Shown: one piece after another, positions 30,946 to 44,020 of the stretch
How the letters are laid out: each line of letters starts with the position of its first letter
Numbering within the stretch: the stretch's first letter is position 1
Source: Enterobacter sp. RHBSTW-00175
Lineage (GTDB): Bacteria > Pseudomonadota > Gammaproteobacteria > Enterobacterales > Enterobacteriaceae
NCBI RefSeq assembly: GCF_013927005.1
Contig: NZ_CP055930.1
Location: 1,860,001-1,924,000 of the forward strand
Reading direction: 5' to 3'
Length of the DNA: 64,000 nucleotides
Notes under the pieces: model-generated
Databases searched by the model: none
Told to the model about the DNA's origin: nothing
The model's input: the letters and a program-made list of their open reading frames with translations, nothing else
Position numbers and translations under genes: made by a program

Positions 30946-31047
30946 GATTTACAAAACAATAATGCACCTGCCACGGCTAGAATTCAGTGGTCATGTACGA
31001 TCAATGGATGTATTTATTCAGGTGTAGGGGCACAGTAACGTTACGGT
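30946..31047 (-). promoter_or_regulatory. Proximal upstream region of bcsOQABCDZ, cut off by IS1
   Basis: 102 bp between the bcsO start and the left end of IS1, the last 9 bp being the IS1 target duplication. It must carry the operon's translation start signals and possibly its core promoter. I see no near-consensus promoter in it, so elements may lie on the far side of IS1 or be supplied by IS1. Confidence 0.5.
31039..31047. repeat. IS1 target-site duplication, left copy
   Basis: CGTTACGGT directly abutting the left inverted repeat; identical to the 9 bp after the right end. A 9-bp duplication is the standard length for IS1. Confidence 0.97.
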
Positions 31048-31102
31048 GGTGATGCTGCCAACTTACTGATTTAGTGTATGATGGTGTTTTTGAGGTGCTC
31101 CA

Positions 31103-31378
31103 GTGGCTTCTGTTTCTATCAGCTGTCCCTCCTGTTCAGCTACTGACGGGGTGGTGCGTAACGGCAAAAGCACCGCCGGACATCAGCGCTATCTCTGCTC
31201 TCACTGCCGTAAAACATGGCAACTGCAGTTCACTTACACCGCTTCTCAACCCGGTACGCACCAGAAAATCATTGATATGGCCATGAATGGCGTTGGATGC
31301 CGGGCAACCGCCCGCATTATGGGCGTTGGCCTCAACACGATTTTCCGCCATTTAAAAAACTCAGGCCGCAGTCGGTAA
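31103..31378 (+). CDS. insA: IS1 protein InsA
   Basis: 91 residues. DNA-binding protein that recognises the IS1 ends and represses transposition. A zinc-finger pattern CPSC...CSHC is present near the N-terminus and a helix-turn-helix follows. The run of six A then C at 31354-31360 is the programmed -1 frameshift site that fuses InsA to the insB frame to make the transposase. Confidence 0.97.
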   Translation: MASVSISCPSCSATDGVVRNGKSTAGHQRYLCSHCRKTWQLQFTYTASQPGTHQKIIDMAMNGVGCRATARIMGVGLNTIFRHLKNSGRSR

Positions 31379-31800
31379 CCTCGCGCATACAGCCGGGCAG
31401 TGACGTCATCGTCTGCGCGGAAATGGACGAACAGTGGGGATACGTCGGGGCTAAATCGCGCCAGCGCTGGCTGTTTTACGCGTATGACAGGCTCCGGAAG
31501 ACGGTTGTTGCGCACGTATTCGGTGAACGCACTATGGCGACGCTGGGGCGTCTTATGAGCCTGCTGTCACCCTTTGACGTGGTGATATGGATGACGGATG
31601 GCTGGCCGCTGTATGAATCCCGCCTGAAGGGAAAGCTGCACGTAATCAGCAAGCGATATACGCAGCGAATTGAGCGGCATAACCTGAATCTGAGGCAGCA
31701 CCTGGCACGGCTGGGACGGAAGTCGCTGTCGTTCTCAAAATCGGTGGAGCTGCATGACAAAGTCATCGGGCATTATCTGAACATAAAACACTATCAATAA
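31297..31800 (+). CDS. insB: IS1 InsB frame (transposase catalytic part)
   Basis: 167 residues if read alone. In vivo the active transposase InsAB' is made by -1 frameshifting from insA at 31354-31360. DDE-type acids are visible in [17 protein letters not shown] and [10 protein letters not shown], so the copy looks capable of transposition. Confidence 0.95.
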   Translation: MPGNRPHYGRWPQHDFPPFKKLRPQSVTSRIQPGSDVIVCAEMDEQWGYVGAKSRQRWLFYAYDRLRKTVVAHVFGERTMATLGRLMSLLSPFDVVIWMTDGWPLYESRLKGKLHVISKRYTQRIERHNLNLRQHLARLGRKSLSFSKSVELHDKVIGHYLNIKHYQ

Positions 31801-31815
31801 GTTGGAGTCATTACC

Positions 31816-31824
31816 CGTTACGGT
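31816..31824. repeat. IS1 target-site duplication, right copy
   Basis: CGTTACGGT, identical to 31039-31047. Confidence 0.97.
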
Positions 31825-31833
31825 TATACCGTA
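31819..31833. promoter_or_regulatory. Palindrome at the IS1 insertion point
   Basis: TACGGT-TAT-ACCGTA, a 6-bp inverted repeat with a 3-bp spacer, operator-like in shape. Before IS1 arrived it stood about 100 bp upstream of bcsO. The insertion left the full palindrome on the birA side and only its left arm on the bcsO side. No known regulator is assigned. Confidence 0.4.
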
Positions 31834-32215
31834 CGCATATTATTGGCGTGTATAAATTACAGCTTTACTTCCACGCGACTTATTATCGGCAATAGCATTA
31901 ACATCAATAGTACACATGCTATCTGTTTTTTAAGGTAAAAAATATGCAGGGGTTTTGACTTGATATCACCATCATAATGGCATTTATAATTAAACAACCA
32001 TCATTAAGTAGAGTATTAATTCAATAAAAACGTATGCAATGGCATTAAAATCCAATTAAGACGATTCTTACTTTAATAACTTGTTACTCTGAGAAATATT
32101 TAGAAATACTTTTTCATCGTTACTTTTTAATAATTTAGCTTAACTCTTTCTTCTGGCTGAAATTATCTCCTGCCTACTATTTTCAGGAGGGGGGGAGATA
32201 ACCACACTGACAGGC
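31825..32215. other. AT-rich gene-free region between IS1 and birA
   Basis: About 390 bp with strikingly high A+T and no open frame above about 16 codons or recognisable RNA. Taking IS1 out, it would be the upstream region of bcsOQABCDZ, so it may be a silencer-bound or regulatory region. A run of seven G near 32185 breaks the AT-rich pattern close to the birA terminator. It also contains, or adjoins, the joint between the bcs locus and the birA-murB block. Confidence 0.6.
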
Positions 32216-32239
32216 AAAAAAAGGGAGCCTGTGGCTCCC
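32216..32239 (-). terminator. Rho-independent terminator of birA
   Basis: On the minus strand GGGAGCC-ACA-GGCTCCC followed by seven T, 5 bp past the birA stop codon. Textbook intrinsic terminator. Confidence 0.9.
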
Positions 32240-32244
32240 GGAAT

Positions 32245-33207
32245 TTATTCAGCACTGCGTAGCGAGATTTCACCGCCTACCCAGGGCTTAATCATGCCAT
32301 CCTGTTCAAGAAGCAACGCGCCCTGCGCATCAATTCCGCGCGAGATACCGTAGATCTCCTTCTCGCCAATCAGCAGTTTTACCGGACGGTTGATAAAGTT
32401 ATCCAGTTTTTCCCAGCGAGAGAGGAACGGTGCCAGCCCTTCTTGTTCAAACAGTGATAAGGAGTCGCGAAGCTCTTTAATCAGACGTACTGCAAGCGTG
32501 TTGCGATCGATGGAGATCCCCGCTTCCTGTAGATTAGTCCAGGCCTGGTTTACCACATCGGTCTGCACATTACGCATCACCAGGTTTACGCCTGCGCCAA
32601 TCACGATCTGTGCAGCATCGCCGGTTTTACCTGTTAGTTCGACCAAAATGCCGGCGAGTTTACGATCCTTAAGATAGAGATCGTTTGGCCATTTAACCCG
32701 GACTTTATCCGCGCCCAGATCATGCAGAACTTCGGCCATCACAATCCCGATGACCAGACTCAGACCAATAGCAGCAGCTGGCCCCTGCTCAAGACGCCAG
32801 TACATAGAGAGATACAGGTTGGCCCCAAAGGGTGAGAACCACTTACGGCCACGACGACCACGTCCCGCCTGCTGATATTCCGCTACGCAGGCATCACCCG
32901 ACTGTAGCTCGCCCAGGCGATCCAGAAGATACTGGTTGGTTGAGTCAATAACGGGCAGCACGGCAACCTTTCCATGTTCAATCTGACTGCCGATCAGCTC
33001 TTCATTCAGGAGCTGAATAGGCTCTGGCAGGCTGTAGCCTTTTCCCGGCACCGTAAAGACATCAACACCCCAGTCGCGGAGAGTCTGAATGTGCTTGTTG
33101 ATGGCGGCACGACTCATCCCCAGGCGCTCGCCCAACTGTTCGCCAGAATGAAATTCACCATCAGCAAGGATGCCGATCAGGGTTAATGGAATGGTATTAT
33201 CCTTCAC
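32245..33207 (-). CDS. birA: Biotin-protein ligase / biotin operon repressor BirA
   Basis: 320 residues. N-terminal winged helix (about 1-65, HTH around [19 protein letters not shown]) binds the bio operator. The central ligase domain joins biotin to the AccB carrier protein via biotinyl-5'-AMP; the adenylate loop GRGRRGRKW is present. An SH3-like C-terminal domain completes it. The ATG overlaps the murB stop by 4 bp (ATGA), as in E. coli. Confidence 0.97.
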   Translation of the reverse strand: MKDNTIPLTLIGILADGEFHSGEQLGERLGMSRAAINKHIQTLRDWGVDVFTVPGKGYSLPEPIQLLNEELIGSQIEHGKVAVLPVIDSTNQYLLDRLGELQSGDACVAEYQQAGRGRRGRKWFSPFGANLYLSMYWRLEQGPAAAIGLSLVIGIVMAEVLHDLGADKVRVKWPNDLYLKDRKLAGILVELTGKTGDAAQIVIGAGVNLVMRNVQTDVVNQAWTNLQEAGISIDRNTLAVRLIKELRDSLSLFEQEGLAPFLSRWEKLDNFINRPVKLLIGEKEIYGISRGIDAQGALLLEQDGMIKPWVGGEISLRSAE

Positions 33208-34232
33208 GCAATGGCCTCCACAGCATTCACTTCACCGGAACGGCCAATGAAGCGGACTTCAGGTTCGAGCCAGACGTTGAATTTTTCACCCACACACTGA
33301 CGTACATGGTGCGCCAGCTGCACAACATCGCTGCCGGTCGCATTGCCCTGGTTAATCAGAACCAGTGCCTGCTGGCGATGCACTGCGGCACCACCCATCG
33401 TGACACCTTTTAACTGACACTGATCGATGAGCCAGCCCGCAGCCAGCTTAACGCTGCCATCGGCCTGCGGATAATGTGGCGCAGTTGGCCAGCCCGCGAG
33501 AAACGCTTTTGCATTTTCGCCGCTGATTACCGGGTTTTTGAAGAAACTACCCGCATTTCCGTTCACTTTCGGATCGGGGAGTTTGGTCATTCGCATGTGG
33601 CAAACAGACTCAAACACTTCGCGCGCGGTTACAGTTGCCGGGTCAAGACGCGTCAAATCACCATAGGTAAGAATCGGGTTCCAGTTTTTCGTCAGGCGCA
33701 GGCCAACGGCCACAATCACATAGCGATCCTGATATTCATGTTTGAAAATACTGTCACGATAACCAAAACGACACTGTTCAGCGGTCAAACGCAGAGCGTT
33801 CCCTGTTGCCAGTTCGATGCAGTCGACATATTCACAAACATGTTTAAGTTCAATGCCATAGGCACCGATGTTTTGAATGGGAGATGATCCTGTGCAGCCC
33901 GGAATCAACGCAAGGTTTTCCAGGCCAGGCATCCCTTTTTCAAGGGTGTATTGCACCAGATGATGCCAGTTTTCCCCGGCACCAACGTGCAGATGCCAGC
34001 TATCGGCGCTTTCTTCGACATCAATACCCATGATGCGGTTGACGATCACGGTACCTGCAAAATCGTCGAGAAACAGGACATTACTTCCTTCGCCCAGAAT
34101 TAATACAGGTTCACTGTTTTCTGTTGCGTTTTGCCATGCAGCCAGCAGTTGCTGGGCATTTTCGGCACGTACAATTTCGTTAGCATTCCGCTGAATACCA
34201 AAGGTATTCCAGGGCTTAAGGGAGTGATTCAT
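33204..34232 (-). CDS. murB: UDP-N-acetylenolpyruvoylglucosamine reductase MurB
   Basis: 342 residues, type I MurB. FAD-dependent cytosolic enzyme that makes UDP-MurNAc, the second committed step of peptidoglycan precursor synthesis. FAD-binding segment [19 protein letters not shown] and [10 protein letters not shown], which includes the catalytic serine, are visible. It sits 132 bp downstream of the 5S gene, past the rRNA terminator, and forms an operon with birA. Confidence 0.97.
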   Translation of the reverse strand: MNHSLKPWNTFGIQRNANEIVRAENAQQLLAAWQNATENSEPVLILGEGSNVLFLDDFAGTVIVNRIMGIDVEESADSWHLHVGAGENWHHLVQYTLEKGMPGLENLALIPGCTGSSPIQNIGAYGIELKHVCEYVDCIELATGNALRLTAEQCRFGYRDSIFKHEYQDRYVIVAVGLRLTKNWNPILTYGDLTRLDPATVTAREVFESVCHMRMTKLPDPKVNGNAGSFFKNPVISGENAKAFLAGWPTAPHYPQADGSVKLAAGWLIDQCQLKGVTMGGAAVHRQQALVLINQGNATGSDVVQLAHHVRQCVGEKFNVWLEPEVRFIGRSGEVNAVEAIA

Positions 34233-34325
34233 AGACGCTATCCTGATGCAAAAACCGGGATAGTTTACCGTATATAGGGAAGGATAGGTGATTAGTTTAT
34301 GGATACCGGGAAGGGAGAAAAACGC

Positions 34326-34350
34326 AAAAAGGCCATCCTTGCGGATGGCC
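34326..34350 (-). terminator. rRNA operon terminator (T1-like)
   Basis: On the minus strand GGCCATCC-GCAA-GGATGGCC followed by five T, 15 bp after 5S. Very like E. coli rrn T1. Confidence 0.95.
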
Positions 34351-34364
34351 TCTTCACTTAATTG

Positions 34365-34484
34365 ATGCCTGGCAGTTCCCTACTCTCACATGGGGAGACC
34401 CCACACTACCATCGGCGCTACGGCGTTTCACTTCTGAGTTCGGCATGGGGTCAGGTGGGACCACCGCGCTAAAGCCGCCAGGCA
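34365..34484 (-). rRNA. rrf: 5S ribosomal RNA
   Basis: 120 nt, beginning TGCCTGGCGGC and ending GCCAGGCAT on the minus strand, as in E. coli 5S. Follows 23S by 69 bp. Confidence 0.98.
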
Positions 34485-34553
34485 AATTCTGTTAAATCTG
34501 TATCAGGCTGAAAATATTCTGTCTCTCAACCGCCGAAACAGCTTCGGCGTTGT

Positions 34554-37459
<2,906 letters not shown>

Positions 37460-37639
37460 TCACAACCCGAAGATGTTTCTTTCGATTCATCATCAAATTG
37501 CGAAAATTTGAGAGACTCGAACACACCACTTAAGGTGTGTCGTTTCAATTTTCAGCTTGATCCAGATTTTTAAAGAGCAAAACTTCGCAGTGAACCTTTT
37601 CAGGTACACTCTGAAGTTTTCTTGTTTTCGCAGTAAAGA

Positions 37640-37715
37640 TGGTGGAGCTATGCGGGATCGAACCGCAGACCTCCTGCGTGCAAGGCAGGCGCTCTCCCAG
37701 CTGAGCTATAACCCC
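37640..37715 (-). tRNA. alaT: tRNA-Ala (UGC)
   Basis: 76 nt in the 16S-23S spacer, 5' GGGGTTATAGCTC, anticodon TGC in the loop CTTGCAC, encoded CCA at the 3' end. Confidence 0.98.
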
Positions 37716-37763
37716 ATCGTATACACTAATCTCTGTACCGCTCATCCTTTAACATAAGGATTT

Positions 37764-37840
<77 letters not shown>

Positions 37841-37909
37841 GCAGAGATTTTTACTGCTATTTTTCATCAGACAATCTGTGTGAGCACTACAAAGGCAGGT
37901 TCTTTAAGG

Positions 37910-39449
<1,540 letters not shown>

Positions 39450-39581
39450 AAGTTTGATGCTCGTGAATTAAACTTCGTAATGAATTACGTATGTTCACTC
39501 AGAGACTTGGTATTCATTTTTCGTCTTGCGACGTTAAGAATCCATGTCACTTTGAGTGCCCACACAGATTGTCTGATAAAT

Positions 39582-39593
39582 TGTTAAAGAGCA
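39582..39593 (-). promoter_or_regulatory. boxA antitermination site of the rRNA leader
   Basis: TGCTCTTTAACA on the minus strand, identical to the E. coli rrn boxA core recognised by NusB/NusE for antitermination. The whole 39450-39835 interval is rRNA leader plus promoters and has no protein gene. Confidence 0.9.
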
Positions 39594-39628
39594 GTGCCGC
39601 TTCGTTTTCGCTGCGGCGCGGGGTGTGC

Positions 39629-39656
39629 ATATTACGCTTTCCCGCCACAGAGTCAA
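39629..39656 (-). promoter_or_regulatory. rRNA operon promoter P2
   Basis: On the minus strand -35 TTGACT, 16-bp spacer, -10 TAATAT, about 180 bp upstream of 16S, in the same context as E. coli rrn P2. Confidence 0.88.
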
Positions 39657-39758
39657 GCATTTATTTTCGCTTTTCTCCGGGATTCTTCAGCGGCTTTCGC
39701 CGGAGAACCCTGCTGACCCGGCGGCTTGCTTGCCGTTGTTCCGTGTCAGTGGAGGCGC

Positions 39759-39786
39759 ATTATAGGGAGTTATTCTGAAGTGACAA
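39759..39786 (-). promoter_or_regulatory. rRNA operon promoter P1 with UP element
   Basis: On the minus strand -35 TTGTCA, 16-bp spacer, -10 TATAAT, then a GC-rich discriminator GCGCC typical of stringently controlled rrn P1. The 20 bp upstream of the -35 (39787-39806) are A/T tracts, a UP element. Any Fis sites would fall in the 3' end of hemG. Confidence 0.9.
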
Positions 39787-39835
39787 GCATAAAATTCAAA
39801 AAACTTTTCGTTCGCTCACTTTTCAAACTTTGCGC

Positions 39836-40384
39836 TTATTTTACCTTCGAATTGACCGTTAATTGTGCGATTTCACGCGCAAAACTGGCAACCTGCGCCC
39901 AGTCGGTATAGACCACTTCTTTACGGGTATCCGTTTCACCGCCAGTCATCTTCATAATTAGACGGATCATAAAGCGGTCATACCAGCGATAACGTGGGTA
40001 ACGCAGCGCACCGGCGAATACGGCACACAGATCTGGCTGCCACGGAGAGCCCAGCAAAAACTTACGCGTGTAGCTGTTCGTCTGTGGTGTGCGTTTCTCA
40101 GCTTTACGCGCAACCAGGTTTACGGAATAGAAAGCGCCCGGCAATGCATTCAGCACCGCCGTATGCTTTTTCACAAAGCTATCCAACGCAGGATGGAAAT
40201 GCCCGTAACGAATAGACGCTCCAATGACCACGCGATCGTAGTCTTGCCAGCTAATCTCTTCTGTACGGTTCAGGTTCACGACATCTGCGTAAACCCCCAG
40301 CTCTTTTAATTCAGAAGCCAGATAAGAGGCAATCTCACGCGTTTGCCCGTCACGTGTGGAGAATAGAATAAGTGTTTTCAACAA
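39836..40384 (-). CDS. hemG: Menaquinone-dependent protoporphyrinogen oxidase HemG
   Basis: 182 residues, flavodoxin-like fold. Oxidises protoporphyrinogen IX to protoporphyrin IX in heme synthesis, passing electrons to quinones at the inner membrane. The FMN phosphate loop [11 protein letters not shown] (9-19) and the long-chain insert with basic residues are visible. It is 8 bp downstream of trkH (same strand) and directly upstream of the rRNA promoters. Confidence 0.96.
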   Translation of the reverse strand: MLKTLILFSTRDGQTREIASYLASELKELGVYADVVNLNRTEEISWQDYDRVVIGASIRYGHFHPALDSFVKKHTAVLNALPGAFYSVNLVARKAEKRTPQTNSYTRKFLLGSPWQPDLCAVFAGALRYPRYRWYDRFMIRLIMKMTGGETDTRKEVVYTDWAQVASFAREIAQLTVNSKVK

Positions 40385-40392
40385 TGACTCCC

Positions 40393-41844
40393 TTACTCGC
40401 GCCAGAATGTTGGGGTAAACAGCACCAGCAGCGTAAAGACCTCAAGACGCCCGAACAACATGTTGGCAATTAAGATCCATTTTGCCACCGGGTTCATACT
40501 GGCAAAGTTATCCGCCACTACGCCCAGCCCTGGCCCCAGGTTATTAAGCGTTGCCACCACGGACGCGAATGCAGAGAAATCATCCACACCGGTTGCAATA
40601 ATGGCGAGCATACTGACGATAAAGACCAGCGCATAGGCAGAGAAGAACCCCCACACCGCTTCGAGGATACGTTCCGGTAGCGCGCGGTTCCCCAGTTTGA
40701 TGCTGTAAACCGCGTTCGGGTGCACCAGGCGTTTCAGCTCACGGTTCCCCTGCTTAAACAGCAGCAGGATACGAATGACCTTCAGACCACCGCCCGTAGA
40801 CCCGGCACAACCACCAATAAATGCAGAACAGAGCAACAGCACAGGCAGGAACAACGGCCAGCGCGCAATGCTGTCGGTTGTGAAGCCCGCCGTTGTCGCC
40901 ATCGATACAACCTGGAAGAAGGCCTGATTGAGCGTGGTGATTGCCGAGTTATAGACATCATGAAGCCACAGCACCAGGGTGCAGATGACGACCAGGGTAA
41001 GCTGGACGCCAATAAACATGCGGAATTCCGGGTCGCGCCAGTAAACCTTCAGGCTACGCCCGCTCAGTAAAGAGAAGTGCAAACCATAGTTACAACCGGA
41101 GATCAGCAGGAAGATGGCAATAATGGTGTTGATTGTCGGGCTGTCGAAGTAGCCCACACTGGCGTCATGCGTAGAGAAACCGCCAATGGCGATTGTGGCA
41201 AAGCTATGGCCAATGGCATCAAAGGCAGGCATCCCGGCAAACCACAGCGCCAGTGCGCAGGCAATCGTCAGTAAGACGTAGATAAGCCACAGCGTTTTCG
41301 CCGTTTCGGCAATACGCGGGCGCATCTTATTATCTTTCAGCGGACCAGGCATTTCGGCGCGATACAACTGCATCCCACCGACACCCAGAATCGGCAGAAT
41401 GGCCACGGCCAGGACAATGATCCCCATGCCGCCGAACCATTGCAGCATTTGCCGGTAGAAGAGAATAGCGTGAGGTAATGAATCCAGCCCCACCAGCGTG
41501 GTTGCCCCGGTGGTGGTTAAGCCTGAGAACGATTCAAAGAAAGCGTCCGTGATGGTCAGATTCGGTTGCTCAGCAAAGATGAAAGGTAGCGCACCCACGC
41601 TCCCCAGCACCGTCCAGAACAAGACGACAATCAAAAACCCTTCGCGGGATTTCAGTTCACCTTTCTCACGACGGTTAGGCCACCAGAGCATCGAACCGAT
41701 CATCAATGCGACAAAGAACGTCTGGGTAAACGCACGCCCCGCACCGTCCCGGTAGATAAGTGCCACCAGTCCAGGGAGAATCATCGTCCCGGAAAAGAGT
41801 ATGACCAGCAGTCCAACGATTCGGGTAATGGCACGAAAATGCAT
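40393..41844 (-). CDS. trkH: Trk potassium uptake protein TrkH
   Basis: 483 residues. Inner-membrane K+ channel subunit of the Trk system, gated by cytosolic TrkA. Built of four M1-P-M2 repeats; the P-loop segments such as [25 protein letters not shown] and the glycine-rich selectivity positions can be picked out. Upstream of hemG as in E. coli, likely co-transcribed with yigZ and pepQ. Confidence 0.97.
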   Translation of the reverse strand: MHFRAITRIVGLLVILFSGTMILPGLVALIYRDGAGRAFTQTFFVALMIGSMLWWPNRREKGELKSREGFLIVVLFWTVLGSVGALPFIFAEQPNLTITDAFFESFSGLTTTGATTLVGLDSLPHAILFYRQMLQWFGGMGIIVLAVAILPILGVGGMQLYRAEMPGPLKDNKMRPRIAETAKTLWLIYVLLTIACALALWFAGMPAFDAIGHSFATIAIGGFSTHDASVGYFDSPTINTIIAIFLLISGCNYGLHFSLLSGRSLKVYWRDPEFRMFIGVQLTLVVICTLVLWLHDVYNSAITTLNQAFFQVVSMATTAGFTTDSIARWPLFLPVLLLCSAFIGGCAGSTGGGLKVIRILLLFKQGNRELKRLVHPNAVYSIKLGNRALPERILEAVWGFFSAYALVFIVSMLAIIATGVDDFSAFASVVATLNNLGPGLGVVADNFASMNPVAKWILIANMLFGRLEVFTLLVLFTPTFWRE

Positions 41845-41884
41845 CTCTGCCGCTTCCTTAGGTATTCAAAAAGTAAGGTGGGGA

Positions 41885-42499
41885 TTATTCTTCAATCGGC
41901 AGCAATTGCAACGAACCACGACTAAAATCAGCCAGCTTTGCTGAAAAAGCATCCAGTTCTGCCTGAGGAAGCGCCACACGCAACTGTACTGTCGCCTGGT
42001 AATCACTGCGCGTAATCACGCCATTAAATTGCTTTAGCAGGGTTTCGATACCCGATAACTGAGCGTAATCGCACAGCAAAGTATATTCGGTGAGTGGCGT
42101 TTTGCGGGTTGTTATCAGCAGATGAAGTGCCTGTTGAACGCCGCCACCGTAGGCTTTAACCAGCCCACCCGTTCCGAGCAAAATGCCGCCATAGTAGCGA
42201 ACCACTACAGCGGTTATCTCTCCCACACCACTTCCCATTAACTGAGAAAGCATGGGCTTACCGGCAGTGCCTGCCGGTTCACCATCATCAGAAAATCCCA
42301 GTTGCTGCGAGTCATCCGGTGGCCCGGCCACCCACGCGACACAGTGGTGACGCGCATCAGGGTGTTGTGCGCGAACGGATTCCACAAACGCCTTTGCCGC
42401 CTCTACGCCGTCGGTGTGTGCCAACAGCGTAATAAAGCGGCTTTTCTTGATTTCCTCAACAAAGGTGACCGGTTCCGCCGGTATCAGCCAGCTTTCCAT
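41885..42499 (-). CDS. yigZ: IMPACT-family protein YigZ
   Basis: 204 residues. UPF0029 / IMPACT N-terminal domain with the family signature GFSDDGEPAGTAGKPML (about 69-85), followed by a ferredoxin-like C-terminal domain related to EF-G domain V. Function is not firmly known; the eukaryotic relative regulates the eIF2 kinase Gcn2. Its ATG overlaps the pepQ stop by one base (TGATG). Confidence 0.93.
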   Translation of the reverse strand: MESWLIPAEPVTFVEEIKKSRFITLLAHTDGVEAAKAFVESVRAQHPDARHHCVAWVAGPPDDSQQLGFSDDGEPAGTAGKPMLSQLMGSGVGEITAVVVRYYGGILLGTGGLVKAYGGGVQQALHLLITTRKTPLTEYTLLCDYAQLSGIETLLKQFNGVITRSDYQATVQLRVALPQAELDAFSAKLADFSRGSLQLLPIEE

Positions 42500-43830
42500 C
42501 AGGCCAGTTTCAGATCTCGCGTCATGTTCTCGACACCGTTTTCGTGGATAACCACGTTATCTTCGATACGAATACCGCCAAACAGTTTCAGCGCTTCAAT
42601 TTTTTCCCAGTTGAAGTGCTTGCTGAACTGGCCTTCACGCCACGGCGCCAACAGGGATTCGATAAAGTAGATACCCGGTTCAATGGTCAACACCATACGC
42701 GGCTCGATAATACGCGTGCAGCGCAGATAAGGATATTTAGACGGTGCCGCCAGATGTGTGCCCGTGTCATCCTGCATGAAGCCTGCGACATCATGAACCT
42801 GAAGACCCAGCGGGTGACCAATACCGTGCGGCATGAATGGCCCGGTCAGGTTGTTTTCCACCATCGCTTCTTCGCTCATATCCTTCACAATCTGGTGCTT
42901 ACGCAGCAGTTTTGCGATGCGCTGATGGAACTGGATGTGGTAATCCACATAGCTGGTTCCCGCTTTCATGGTGCTGATAAGCGCCAGTTGCTCGTCATTT
43001 ACGTCTTTGATCAGATGTGCAAAATCGGTATCACCGTTGGCGGCCCAGGTACGGGTCAGGTCAGCGGCATAGCCGTTGTACTCAGCGCCCGCATCCAGCA
43101 GGAAGCTGCGCATCTCAGACGGAACATGATGATCCAGTTTGGTGTAGTGCAGAACGGACGCGTGCTCATTCAGCGCCACGATGTTGCTGTACGGCACATC
43201 GGTATCACGATGACCGGTTGCCGTCAGGTATGCCTGGTTAATATCGAACTCGCTCATGTCAGACAGGAACGCTTCATGCGCAGCACGGTGGCCCGTCACC
43301 GCTGTTTTTTGCGCTTCACGCATACAGAAGAGTTCGTAATCAGTTTTATAAGCGCGGTAATAGTGCAGATAATCCAGAACCCCTTTCGGATTCAGTTTGT
43401 CAGCCGGAATATCCAGGCCCAGCGCACGCTCTGGCACAGGTCCAATATAGGCAATATTGCCACGCGCAGCGGGCAACTGGCTGCCAATCCCGTCGGCTTT
43501 CGGCAGCGCGATAACGTCCACTTCTTCGGTCCAGAAGGTCGTTGGCAGCGGCTCAACGTTGTGCCAGTAATCCACCGGCAGATAGAACCACAGCTTCGGC
43601 TTGTTCACGCCATCAACCAGCAACCAGCAATTTGGAACCTGTGTCACCGGCACCCAGGCTTTAAACTGCGGGTTGACCTTAAACGGATAAGCATGGTCAT
43701 CAAGGAAGGTATTCATCAGTTCGCCGGAGTGGATCAGCAGGGCATCCAGCTTAAAACGAGCCAGTACATCGCGGGTACGTTCCTGTAAGGTAACGATATG
43801 ATTTTTATAGAGCACAGCCAGTGAGTCCAT
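42499..43830 (-). CDS. pepQ: Xaa-Pro dipeptidase PepQ
   Basis: 443 residues from the ATG giving MDSLAVLYK, the E. coli PepQ length; another ATG lies immediately before it and the frame stays open further upstream without support. M24B dimanganese peptidase splitting X-Pro dipeptides. Metal ligands are in [19 protein letters not shown] (two Asp), PHGIGHPLG (His), TIEPGIYF (Glu) and GGIRIEDN (Glu). Divergent from fadB. Confidence 0.96.
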   Translation of the reverse strand: MDSLAVLYKNHIVTLQERTRDVLARFKLDALLIHSGELMNTFLDDHAYPFKVNPQFKAWVPVTQVPNCWLLVDGVNKPKLWFYLPVDYWHNVEPLPTTFWTEEVDVIALPKADGIGSQLPAARGNIAYIGPVPERALGLDIPADKLNPKGVLDYLHYYRAYKTDYELFCMREAQKTAVTGHRAAHEAFLSDMSEFDINQAYLTATGHRDTDVPYSNIVALNEHASVLHYTKLDHHVPSEMRSFLLDAGAEYNGYAADLTRTWAANGDTDFAHLIKDVNDEQLALISTMKAGTSYVDYHIQFHQRIAKLLRKHQIVKDMSEEAMVENNLTGPFMPHGIGHPLGLQVHDVAGFMQDDTGTHLAAPSKYPYLRCTRIIEPRMVLTIEPGIYFIESLLAPWREGQFSKHFNWEKIEALKLFGGIRIEDNVVIHENGVENMTRDLKLA

Positions 43831-43977
43831 CATTTTTCCTTTCGTTTTTTCGACCTCAAGTCTTCGCATCTTAGCACACCTGCCCTCACCTGCGTGATTT
43901 CCACCGAGCGTGATCAATGCAGCAATTTTTTAATGAGTGATTTGCATTTTATTAACATAAATTCCACACTCCGTCTC

Positions 43978-43994
43978 ATCTGGTATGACCAGAT
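43978..43994 (+). promoter_or_regulatory. FadR operator upstream of fadB
   Basis: ATCTGGTATGACCAGAT, a near-perfect palindrome matching the FadR consensus and nearly identical to the E. coli fadB operator. It sits 26 bp before the fadB ATG. FadR bound here would repress fadBA until long-chain acyl-CoA accumulates. Confidence 0.92.
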
Positions 43995-44020
43995 CCAATT
44001 GCTGGATTCAGGAGACTGAC

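Larger units (their letters stand above)
31048..31815 (+). mobile_element. IS1: IS1, complete copy
   Basis: Exactly 768 bp, the canonical IS1 length. The left end GGTGATGCTGCCAACTTA and the right end (TAAGTTGGAGTCATTACC on this strand) are the known IS1 inverted repeats. Perfect 9-bp target duplications show a simple insertion that has not recombined since. It is inserted upstream of the second cellulose operon with its transposase reading away from that operon. Confidence 0.98.

Noticed and set aside
31048-31815. IS1 as the breakpoint of the bcs-birA rearrangement
   Set aside because: The 9-bp duplications on both sides are identical, which is expected for a simple insertion and not after recombination between IS1 copies.
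31977-32027. 16-codon ORF in the AT-rich region upstream of birA
   Set aside because: No ribosome binding site and no resemblance to known small proteins or toxins such as Ldr.
42544-43788. Open frame of about 414 codons antisense to pepQ
   Set aside because: pepQ on the other strand has full family motifs and the right length; the antisense product is His/Gln/Arg-rich with no recognisable domain, typical of a shadow frame in GC-rich DNA.
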